NCBI GenBank assembly: GCA_017651385.1
Contig: JAGCCY010000072.1
Coordinates: 1 to 9,392 of the forward strand
DNA: 9,392 bases
Reading direction: 5' to 3'
From: Lachnospiraceae bacterium
GTDB taxonomy: Bacteria > Bacillota > Clostridia > Lachnospirales > Lachnospiraceae
This document shows positions 1 to 6,046 of the stretch, piece by piece; within the stretch, counting starts at the first letter, position 1; every line of letters starts with the position of its first letter. The notes under the pieces were generated by a model, which worked only from the letters and a program-made list of their open reading frames with translations, was not told the origin of the DNA and did no database searches. Position numbers and translations under genes: made by a program.

Positions 1-1289
1 ATCTTATATTCGTTTCCTTTGGGACGCACGCAGATAAGGCCGTCCTCTTCGCGTCTTACGATCTTTGACGAATAAAAGGCAATGTATGCCGCAAGACTCA
101 TCGTAAGAACCTTGGGGAGTTTACCAAACTTATCAATGTATTCCAAAAACGAAGGCATGTTTCTTGCTTTCCACTTGGATGTCGAATTAAGGGAAATGCT
201 CATTAAAAGGTGATCTACGAACGGGTTATTGAACCTGTCGGTGACGGCTGCGGCAAAGTTTTCGCAGTCGGCCTTATCAAGAGGAAGGATCGGGATGACC
301 TCTTCGTAGAGCATCTTGTTCATATAATCCCTGATCGTATCGTCATGCATACAGTCGCGCACTATGTCAAAACCCGCAAGATATGCGCCGAGCACAAAAC
401 CCGTGTGAGCTCCGTTTAATATCCTAACCTTGCGTTTTTTGTACGGAGCAACTTCGGGAACCACATGCACATTAAGGCCCGCTTTCTTAAAAGGAAGTTT
501 ATCGGAAAGCCATTCGGGACCCTCGATATACCAGACGCCGAATACTTCGCCGACATCTAAAAGTCCGTCTTCGTAGCCGTTTTCTTTGTTTAACTCAGCT
601 ACCTCTTTTTCGTCACGGATCCTTCCGGGCACGATCCTGTCCACGAGCGTCGAGCAGAATACATTTTCCCCGTTGACCCACTTTTTAAAGTCGTCTCCCA
701 GACCCCATTCATCGATGTGGCGGTTTATGACGTTTAAAAGTTCCTTGCCGTTATTGTCGATAAGCTCGCAGGAAAGTATCACAAGTCCCTTCCTGCCCGC
801 TTTAAATCTCTTGTACAAAAGAACGCAGAGTTTGGCTGGAAAAGAAACCGGCGGCACCTGATCGAATTTTGAATCGGGATCGTACACTATACCCGCCTCG
901 GTCGTGTTGCTGGCCACAAACAAAAGATCCTCGCTTTCCGCGGTCTTTATAACTTCATCCCAGTCTTTATAAGGATTTACGCAGGAGTCCACTACGGAGA
1001 TCACACGTTTTTTGTTGACCTTCTCCCCGTTTTCGGAGCCTCTTAAGTAAAGGGTATAAAGTCCTTCCTGTTCGTTTATAAGATCTGTAAGACCGTTCGG
1101 AATGGGCTGCACGATTTTTACTTTTCCGTTAAATCCGGCTTTTTCGTTGGACATATCGAAAAAGTAATCCACGAACGCCCTTAAGAAGTTTCCTTCACCG
1201 AACTGCAAAACCTTTACGGGCGCGTCCTTTAACACATACCCCTCATATCCCGATTTCTTAAGTACATCATAATTAAGTTTTTCTGCCAT
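1..1289 (-). CDS. uxaB: Tagaturonate reductase (altronate oxidoreductase), C-terminus cut by window edge
   Basis: The enzyme reduces D-tagaturonate to D-altronate with NADH, the second step of galacturonate breakdown, in the cytoplasm. The 429 visible codons begin MAEKLNYDVLKKSGYEGYVL. The N-terminal nucleotide-binding segment contains QFGEGNFLRAF, a hallmark of UxaB within the mannitol dehydrogenase family. Residues K287, N292 and H295 (in KVRILNGAHT) have the K-x4-N-x2-H spacing of the catalytic triad of long-chain mannitol dehydrogenases. E. coli UxaB has about 480 residues, so roughly 50-60 C-terminal residues lie beyond the left edge. The ATG at 1289 follows GGAGG with 5 bases between, and starts 16 bases after the uxaC stop, so the two are one operon. 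Fructuronate reductase (UxuB) is a related alternative, but the GEGNFLRAF wording and the uxaC link favour UxaB. Confidence 0.93.
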   Translation of the reverse strand, partial: MAEKLNYDVLKKSGYEGYVLKDAPVKVLQFGEGNFLRAFVDYFFDMSNEKAGFNGKVKIVQPIPNGLTDLINEQEGLYTLYLRGSENGEKVNKKRVISVVDSCVNPYKDWDEVIKTAESEDLLFVASNTTEAGIVYDPDSKFDQVPPVSFPAKLCVLLYKRFKAGRKGLVILSCELIDNNGKELLNVINRHIDEWGLGDDFKKWVNGENVFCSTLVDRIVPGRIRDEKEVAELNKENGYEDGLLDVGEVFGVWYIEGPEWLSDKLPFKKAGLNVHVVPEVAPYKKRKVRILNGAHTGFVLGAYLAGFDIVRDCMHDDTIRDYMNKMLYEEVIPILPLDKADCENFAAAVTDRFNNPFVDHLLMSISLNSTSKWKARNMPSFLEYIDKFGKLPKVLTMSLAAYIAFYSSKIVRREEDGLICVRPKGNEYK

Positions 1290-1305
1290 GACTGCCTCCG
1301 ATGAT

Positions 1306-2739
1306 CTATTCTATACCGAAATATCTCGCCGCATTGCAGTACGAGATGCCTTCGATTATTTTCTTAAGTGCTTTTTCATTGTCTGGATATTCGCCGTCCT
1401 CGACCCACTTTCCGATGAGGTTACATGCTATACGTCTGAAATAATCATGTCTTGTGTAGGAAAGGAAAGATCTCGAATCGGTGAGCATGCCCACAAAATT
1501 ACCGAGGATTCCCAAGTTTCCGAGAGACTTCATCTGTTCTTCCATGCCGTCTCTTGAATCAAGGAACCACCATGCGGCGCCAAGCTGCATCTTTCCCGGA
1601 ACCTCCGATGACTGAAATGCGCCAAGGCAGGTCGCGATCTGGTTAAAGTCGTTATGATCCAGAGAAAAGACTATTGTTTTGGGAAGTTCTCCCGTCTTAT
1701 CAAGCTCCGAAAAGAACGCTGCAAGCTCATCGTAGCAATTGCTCTTTGCGATCATATCATAGCCTGTGTCGGGGCCTTCAAGCTTTAACATGCGTTCGTT
1801 TACATTTCTTGAACAGGAGAAATGGATCTCCATAACAACGTTTTCCTTATGATATTTGCGCGCAAGATGCAAAAGAAGCGCGGTCTGATATTTTTCGGCT
1901 TCTTCTTTTGTGATCTCTTTTCCTTCCATGGCCTTTTTAAATACATTATCGGCTTCTTCCGGCGAACATGGTCTGAACATTACATAATCAAGACCGTGAT
2001 CGGTCGCCTTACAGCCGTGTGCCTTAAAGTGATCGAATCTTTTTGAGAGAGCATCGCAGACTTCCGATGCCGATGAAAGAGTATCTTTTCCGACACTGTT
2101 TGCAAGCTTTATGATATATTCCTTAAATCCGGGCTTAGTGATATTGATCGCCTTGTCGGGCCTGAACGAAGGACATACCTTAAATCCGAGATCTTCCTTT
2201 GCCAGAAGCTCGTGCCACTTAAGATCGTCTGTCGGATCGTCCGTCGTGCCGATAAACTTAACGTTTGACTTTCTTATGATCCCCCTTGTGGTAAGGTCCT
2301 TGTCGTTTTTAAGCATATCGCTTGTCTTATCCCAGATCTCTTTTGCATTGTCTTCGGTAAGCGCCTCATCTATGCCAAAGTACTTTTTTAGTTCAAGGTT
2401 CGACCAGTGATACATGGGATTTCCTATAGACATTTCAAGGGTCTTGGCAAACTCAACAAACTTATCGTATGCATCGGCATCGCCCGTGACCTTTTCCTCG
2501 GGCACGCCGTTCGATCTCATAAGGCGCCATTTGTAGTGATCTCCGAAATAACCGCCTTCGGGATTCTTTCCTCCGAGCCACACCTCGGCTATATTGTTGT
2601 AACGTCTGTCCTCATATATCTCCTGTGGCGACAGATGACAGTGATAATCGATTATCGGAAGTGCCTCCGCATAGTCGTGAAAAAGATGCTTTGCCGTCTC
2701 GTTGTAAAGCATAAAATCCTTGTCCATAAATGTTTTCAT
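1306..2739 (-). CDS. uxaC: Uronate isomerase (glucuronate/galacturonate isomerase)
   Basis: This cytoplasmic amidohydrolase-superfamily enzyme isomerises D-galacturonate to D-tagaturonate and D-glucuronate to D-fructuronate. The 477-residue product matches the family's usual 465-475. H33 and H35 in IIDYHCHLSP form the N-terminal H-x-H metal site. Other family signatures are EIHFSCSRNVNE, the QLGAAWWFLDSRDGMEEQM stretch, and GMLTDSRSFLSYTRHDYFRR near the C-terminus, where D421 is probably the catalytic aspartate. The ATG at 2739 is chosen because AAAGGAG stands 6 bases upstream; the in-frame ATGs at codons 5 and 10 lack such a site. It is the first gene of an operon with uxaB (16-base gap) and is driven by the promoter at 2839-2867. 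An alternative frame over its start (to 2797) has no ribosome binding site. I see no missing key residue. Confidence 0.97.
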   Translation of the reverse strand: MKTFMDKDFMLYNETAKHLFHDYAEALPIIDYHCHLSPQEIYEDRRYNNIAEVWLGGKNPEGGYFGDHYKWRLMRSNGVPEEKVTGDADAYDKFVEFAKTLEMSIGNPMYHWSNLELKKYFGIDEALTEDNAKEIWDKTSDMLKNDKDLTTRGIIRKSNVKFIGTTDDPTDDLKWHELLAKEDLGFKVCPSFRPDKAINITKPGFKEYIIKLANSVGKDTLSSASEVCDALSKRFDHFKAHGCKATDHGLDYVMFRPCSPEEADNVFKKAMEGKEITKEEAEKYQTALLLHLARKYHKENVVMEIHFSCSRNVNERMLKLEGPDTGYDMIAKSNCYDELAAFFSELDKTGELPKTIVFSLDHNDFNQIATCLGAFQSSEVPGKMQLGAAWWFLDSRDGMEEQMKSLGNLGILGNFVGMLTDSRSFLSYTRHDYFRRIACNLIGKWVEDGEYPDNEKALKKIIEGISYCNAARYFGIE

Positions 2740-2783
2740 AGTGTACTCCTTTGTGATCCGGGTTCATATATAAAAGCCTGTTG

Positions 2784-2820
2784 ACAAATTTCGGCATATA
2801 TATGATCGTCGAATATTTGT
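2784..2820 (-). other. Hairpin-forming inverted repeat in the uxaC leader
   Basis: ACAAATTTCG (2784-2793) and CGAATATTTGT (2810-2820) are reverse complements apart from a single inserted base, with a 16-base AT-rich loop between. In the transcript this hairpin would start only about a dozen bases from the predicted 5' end, because the -10 box is at 2839-2844. It has no U-run after it, so it does not look like a terminator. A 5' stabilising stem is one possible role; this is inference, and chance in AT-rich DNA is possible. Confidence 0.4.
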
Positions 2821-2833
2821 GTAACCGCTTACA
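2820..2833. promoter_or_regulatory. Operator O1 for the LacI-family regulator, at the uxaCB start site
   Basis: TGTAACCGCTTACA is a near-perfect palindrome of the LacI/GalR operator type TGTAA-N4-TTACA with a central CpG. It lies 5 bases downstream of the -10 box of the uxaCB promoter and covers the expected transcription start, the classical place for repression. The likely ligand-responsive binder is the regulator encoded at 2892-3926. The site also fits the CcpA cre consensus, so CcpA cannot be excluded from sequence alone. Confidence 0.8.
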
Positions 2834-2838
2834 TCATT

Positions 2839-2867
2839 GTTATAAAGCGTTTCCACGATATTGTCAA
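2839..2867 (-). promoter_or_regulatory. Sigma-A promoter of uxaCB
   Basis: On the minus strand, TTGACA (2862-2867, perfect -35) is followed by a 17-base spacer and TATAAC (2839-2844, five of six -10 bases). Transcription should begin near 2832, giving a leader of about 90 bases before uxaC. The box pair is flanked by operators O1 (downstream) and O2 (upstream), and the spacer carries a cre-like sequence. This near-consensus promoter implies strong expression when it is not repressed. Confidence 0.85.
2842..2855. promoter_or_regulatory. Possible cre (catabolite repression) site inside the uxaCB promoter spacer
   Basis: On the minus strand TGGAAACGCTTTAT agrees with the Bacillus cre consensus TGWAARCGYTWNCW at 12 of 14 positions, with an intact AACGCTT core. 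It lies between the -35 and -10 boxes, where CcpA binding would block RNA polymerase. Catabolite repression of uronate use is well known in Firmicutes. The two mismatches and overlap with promoter sequence make this tentative. Confidence 0.45.
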
Positions 2868-2875
2868 TACGGTTT

Positions 2876-2889
2876 TGTAAACGTTTACA
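2876..2889. promoter_or_regulatory. Operator O2, perfect palindrome upstream of the uxaCB -35 box
   Basis: TGTAAACGTTTACA is a perfect 14-base palindrome with the central CpG that LacI-family hinge helices recognise. It begins 8 bases upstream of the -35 TTGACA, and is separated by only 2 bases from the stop codon of the regulator gene. Its centre is 56 bases from that of O1, so the two flank the promoter and could be bridged by a LacI-type protein. It also fits the cre consensus exactly, so CcpA is an alternative binder. Confidence 0.8.
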
Positions 2890-2891
2890 TT

Positions 2892-3926
2892 CTAAAAATC
2901 GGTTGTGTTTCGCTTTACGATATGACAGGGTACCATGACTCTGGGTTTAACTTCTTTTGCCTCATCGTGGATGACTTTAAGCAGGCGCTCGACCGTATCG
3001 AAGCACACCTGCTCGACATGATTGTCTACACTTGTAAGTTCAGGCTCGCTGGCAATTGCCATGCTTGAATTGTTGTACCCCGCAACCGAAATGTCACCCG
3101 GTACAGAAAGACCCTTTGCCGCCGCATATTTCAAAGCGCCGACCGCTATAGCGTCATCGGTTGCCACCACGGCATCAAAGGAAAGATTTTTATATTGAAG
3201 AAGCATGTCCCTCACATAATGGATCTCATTTTGGACATACATCTTAAGCTCGCCTCTTACGGGGATCTTAGCCTCTTTAAGCGCTGTTTCATACCCCTCA
3301 AGCTTTTTATTGGCACTGTAGGAATGAGAGTCGGAAAGAAACATTATCTTCTTTCTGCCGCTTTTTATCACAGCACTTGTAACTTCATACATTGCGGTCT
3401 TATCGTCACACACACAGGCATACACGTTTTCTCCCGTGACATCACCGTTTATCACAAATACGGGCACATTTTTTGCGGCTTCCCTTATATAGTCCGTATC
3501 ATGGATATTTTCACCGGAACCGGCATACGTAGACCCCACAAGAATAAGCGCATCTATACGCTTCGACAAAAGAAGATCGACCTGAGCTTTTTTTCCGTCC
3601 TGTTCAAAACCGCTGCAGCCCAGGATACAGTTGTATCCGTTTTCAGAAAGAAACTTTTCAAGATAGTATACGGCTCTTGCCATATACATATCGGATATCG
3701 TGGGCACTGTTATCCCTACGGTATGCATGGTATTAAGTCCCAGTCCCCTTGCAAATACATTCGGCGTAAAACCGTCCTTTACAATTATCTCAAGCACCCT
3801 TTTTCTGGTATTCTCGCTGACCTTATCGGATCCGTTTACGACTCTCGATACCGTTGCGATCGATACATTCGCCATTTGGGCTATATCATAGATGTTGACC
3901 TGTCCGTTTTTGTTGTATGAAGCCAT
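2892..3926 (-). CDS. LacI-family transcriptional regulator, probable hexuronate-operon repressor
   Basis: The 344-residue protein has the normal LacI/GalR length and layout. A helix-turn-helix covers residues 10-35 (VNIYDIAQMANVSIATVSRV), with a recognition helix close to that of CcpA. The hinge around residues 55-62 (PNVFARGL) carries L62, the leucine that intercalates at the central CpG of operators. A periplasmic-binding-protein-like sugar domain fills about residues 68-340, with VVATDDAIAVGALKYA and GDISVAGYNN as typical late motifs. The ATG at 3926 follows GGAG with 7 bases between. It sits directly upstream of uxaCB in the same direction, and matching palindromes occur at both promoters, so it is probably an autoregulated repressor of uronate genes like B. 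subtilis ExuR. The inducer is unknown. No terminator is seen after it, so some read-through into uxaCB is likely. Confidence 0.93.
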   Translation of the reverse strand: MASYNKNGQVNIYDIAQMANVSIATVSRVVNGSDKVSENTRKRVLEIIVKDGFTPNVFARGLGLNTMHTVGITVPTISDMYMARAVYYLEKFLSENGYNCILGCSGFEQDGKKAQVDLLLSKRIDALILVGSTYAGSGENIHDTDYIREAAKNVPVFVINGDVTGENVYACVCDDKTAMYEVTSAVIKSGRKKIMFLSDSHSYSANKKLEGYETALKEAKIPVRGELKMYVQNEIHYVRDMLLQYKNLSFDAVVATDDAIAVGALKYAAAKGLSVPGDISVAGYNNSSMAIASEPELTSVDNHVEQVCFDTVERLLKVIHDEAKEVKPRVMVPCHIVKRNTTDF

Positions 3927-3953
3927 TGTTTATCTCCGGGTTGTTCAAAAAAA

Positions 3954-3967
3954 TGTAAACACTTACA
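3954..3967. promoter_or_regulatory. Operator O3 at the regulator's own promoter (autoregulation)
   Basis: TGTAAACACTTACA has the same TGTAA and TTACA arms as O1 and O2, and the palindrome extends one base on each side (3953-3968). Unlike O1 and O2, its central dinucleotide is CA and not CpG, which should weaken binding by a LacI-type hinge helix. It lies just downstream of a probable -10 box and 27 bases before the regulator's start codon, in the position for repression of its own gene. Confidence 0.7.
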
Positions 3968-3973
3968 TTACCC

Positions 3974-4002
3974 ATATTACGCGTTTTCTTCTAAAAATGA
4001 AA
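3974..4002 (-). promoter_or_regulatory. Probable promoter of the LacI-family regulator
   Basis: TAATAT on the minus strand (3974-3979) is a reasonable -10 box. With a 17-base spacer, the -35 position (3997-4002, TTTCAT) is poor, so the promoter would be weak or activator-independent only at low level. Its position is supported by operator O3 lying immediately downstream at the expected start site, and by the terminator just upstream that isolates this gene from the preceding one. Confidence 0.45.
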
Positions 4003-4024
4003 GAGGGTTATGCGGGTAACACGC

Positions 4025-4058
4025 AAAAAAAGCATCGGATAACATCCGATGCCTTTTT
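4025..4058 (-). terminator. Rho-independent terminator of the lipoprotein/MATE transcript (symmetric, could act both ways)
   Basis: GCATCGGAT (4032-4040) and ATCCGATGC (4044-4052) form a perfect 9-base-pair stem with a 3-base loop. Seven A residues precede it (4025-4031), giving a U-run for minus-strand RNA; five T residues follow (4054-4058) and would serve plus-strand RNA. It begins about 48 bases past the lipoprotein stop codon, so its main role is to end that transcript before the regulator gene. Confidence 0.92.
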
Positions 4059-4099
4059 AATTCAATTCAAATCCTTAAGTCCGGCTGAAGGTTTTGGTA

Positions 4100-5962
4100 T
4101 CAATCAAGTTTAATGCCAAGTTCGGAATACGGAATCTCGATCTCGATGATGCCCGCTGCGTAAGGAGCAAGAGCGTACGGCGGGATCACGCAGGTGAGGC
4201 TTTCGGTACCGTACTTTGCTTCGAAATTATCAAATGTAATATATTCGTAAGCATCCTTATATACACCTACCGCATCTGCGGCAAAGAATACGGAATATCC
4301 ATATTCTTCAATCTGCTCTTCAGCCAGTTTCCTGACATTTTCTGCAACCGCTTTCTTAAGCTCCTCTTCGGTGCCTTTGAAAAGATCTCTTATACCGACC
4401 GGTTCGCCTGTTGTAAGATCGAAGAGGTTGTAGGAATAGAGCGGAATGCCGTGAGCGCCGCCGCCGTACCAGTATCCGTCCATATCAATGGAAATATAGT
4501 TCTCTCCTACGGTATATACATCGTAAACATTGTAATCCTGATAGGTTACCGAATAATATTCGCCGTGATAATCCTTGCACAGGCTCTCATCGCCTATCGC
4601 ATTTCTTTCATGCTCAATAAATGATTCAAGAGTATTCTTTGCAGAACCGGCAAGTGTTTCGTTTATCTTTGCAGCATTGGGTGAAACATTGTCGTTTAAT
4701 TCGAAATACTCTATGTAACCCTTGCCGACAGCTTCCTTGCAATAAGGGCAATAGAAAACGTCGTTAACATATTTGACCTTACCGTATTTAAAGAAGTCAT
4801 AGTTTTGCAATACTTCTCCTATAGGCTCGATTATATACGCAAAAGTATCATCCGGCACGATCCTGTACCACTCGGTCTTTACCGAATCGTCGGCAATGTA
4901 ATAAACACAGTCACCTTCCACCGTAAATCCTGTCACTCCCGGAATGACTGCTTTTGTCATGCCGGCATGCTTTTGAGGGGTTGCGATAAGATCGGTCTTC
5001 CCTGTATTTTCGTCAAAAGAATATAAAGCTACGAGCTCGGCACCGTACCATGCCGGATCCATTTCCGACCAATATAAAACACCGTCTTTAAATGCCATTA
5101 CGGAGTTGATCTTTTCATCCATGACATAGTACTTATCCTTGTAATCAAAGGAAATAAGATCCGATGTATCGTAATCCGTATAGTACATAAAATTCTTATC
5201 GTACGCTGCGATGCCTTGTGCGTGTACGGGTAACGAAACCGCTTCAAATTTCTTTCCGTCAAATTTGTACACGGTTGTAAGTTCAACCGTGTCGTCGGCC
5301 ACCAGAGCAAACCCCGCCTTGTCAATTATTCTCTGTACGCAGGTATAGTTATAATAATTGCCGGATTCCGGCTCCGAATTCATAAGAGTATAACCGTCTA
5401 AGGCATCATATAATCTCTGATTCTTTGAGTTATCGATCTCTTTAAACGACTGTGCATCAAATGCCGCTTCAGTGTAGTGATCATTGTTGTAACTGTACGA
5501 GCAAAGATAAAGAACGCCGTCGTAACAGTCCGTTTTTATATAATCCGGAGACTCCCAGATATCTTTACTGTCCTTGGTGACTACGTTATAAGCGGTCGCA
5601 TGATATTTATAAACATCACCGTCATATCCGCCTCCGACAAAGATCACGTTATCACCGATGACCTCGGCGATCTCACCGTCTTTATCGGAAAAATCATATG
5701 TCACGGCAGCTTTTCCGTCATTACCTATATAAGTGACCTTGCGATATAATTTTGCTATCAAAGCAAAAGAATTGTCGTCAGCAGGCTCAGGTTCGGGCTC
5801 GGGCTCGACAGATTCCGAAACAGACGATACCGAAACGGATACCTCAGGCTTGTCGGGAACGTCTTCCTTGCTTATTGAAGGAAGGCTTACGCCCGTACTG
5901 CAGGCTGTCATGCAAAATATTGTCAAAACAGCTGTCAAAACAGCTAATATTCTTTTTTTCAT
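4100..5962 (-). CDS. Large secreted lipoprotein with C-terminal DUF4163/DUF3298-type (RsiV-like) domain
   Basis: The 620-residue product starts with a lipoprotein signal: MKKR, a hydrophobic stretch, then MTAC with the lipidated cysteine at C21. A Ser/Glu/Pro-rich tether follows (about residues 30-62, including four Glu-Pro pairs). Residues about 63-400 are rich in short beta-strand units of the 'dgvlYw' and 'gdcvYYia' kind, suggesting a propeller-like or DUF5050-like fold. C405 and C408 form a CPYC motif. The last 180 residues resemble DUF4163 then DUF3298: a YWYGGGAHG element with H504, NLFDLTTGEPVGIRDLF, and near the end ALAPYAAGIIEIEIPYSEL. This arrangement occurs in RsiV and PdaC-type exported proteins. 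The ATG at 5962 is preferred over one 12 codons earlier because GGGAGA lies 7 bases upstream and it begins the signal peptide. The specific function is unknown. It follows two MATE genes and ends at the terminator near 4032. Confidence 0.85.
   Translation of the reverse strand: MKKRILAVLTAVLTIFCMTACSTGVSLPSISKEDVPDKPEVSVSVSSVSESVEPEPEPEPADDNSFALIAKLYRKVTYIGNDGKAAVTYDFSDKDGEIAEVIGDNVIFVGGGYDGDVYKYHATAYNVVTKDSKDIWESPDYIKTDCYDGVLYLCSYSYNNDHYTEAAFDAQSFKEIDNSKNQRLYDALDGYTLMNSEPESGNYYNYTCVQRIIDKAGFALVADDTVELTTVYKFDGKKFEAVSLPVHAQGIAAYDKNFMYYTDYDTSDLISFDYKDKYYVMDEKINSVMAFKDGVLYWSEMDPAWYGAELVALYSFDENTGKTDLIATPQKHAGMTKAVIPGVTGFTVEGDCVYYIADDSVKTEWYRIVPDDTFAYIIEPIGEVLQNYDFFKYGKVKYVNDVFYCPYCKEAVGKGYIEYFELNDNVSPNAAKINETLAGSAKNTLESFIEHERNAIGDESLCKDYHGEYYSVTYQDYNVYDVYTVGENYISIDMDGYWYGGGAHGIPLYSYNLFDLTTGEPVGIRDLFKGTEEELKKAVAENVRKLAEEQIEEYGYSVFFAADAVGVYKDAYEYITFDNFEAKYGTESLTCVIPPYALAPYAAGIIEIEIPYSELGIKLD
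5783..5806 (-). repeat. Hexanucleotide repeat encoding (Glu-Pro)4 in the lipoprotein tether
   Basis: Four in-frame copies of a six-base unit (GAGCCC or close variants on the minus strand) encode residues 53-60 as Glu-Pro pairs. The tract lies just after the lipid anchor, in the spacer that would carry the folded domains through the cell wall. Because the unit is six bases, slippage would change tether length without shifting the frame. Confidence 0.7.
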
Positions 5963-6004
5963 CAATAAATCTCCCTGAAAAATGTCTTTAAAAAACATAA
6001 CAAA

Positions 6005-6033
6005 ACATTATCAGAAAATGCTCCGATTCTCAA
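6005..6033 (-). promoter_or_regulatory. Possible promoter in front of the lipoprotein gene
   Basis: In the 84-base gap after the second MATE gene, TTGAGA (6028-6033, five of six -35 bases) precedes TAATGT at 17 bases (6005-6010) or the better GATAAT at only 15 bases (6007-6012). Neither pairing is ideal. No terminator is visible between the MATE stop and this site, so the lipoprotein may have its own promoter, share the MATE transcript, or both. Confidence 0.35.
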
Positions 6034-6046
6034 TAGGGGGTGAAAA

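Noticed and set aside
2612..2797. A 61-codon minus-strand frame starting in the uxaC leader and overlapping its start
   Set aside because: No ribosome binding site precedes its ATG, and most of it overlaps uxaC in another frame, so a leader peptide is not supported.
3195..3920. A 241-codon open frame on the plus strand
   Set aside because: It lies wholly opposite the convincing LacI-family gene, has no ribosome binding site, and its product (rich in Cys, His and Tyr) resembles no family; it is an antisense shadow.
4007..4020. Short inverted repeat GTTA-N6-TAAC between the terminator and the regulator promoter
   Set aside because: Arms of four bases are expected by chance, and it does not match the TGTAA/TTACA operators.
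5963..5998. Twelve-codon N-terminal extension of the lipoprotein from an upstream ATG
   Set aside because: The extension contains the ribosome binding site of the downstream ATG and would place charged residues before the lipoprotein signal peptide.
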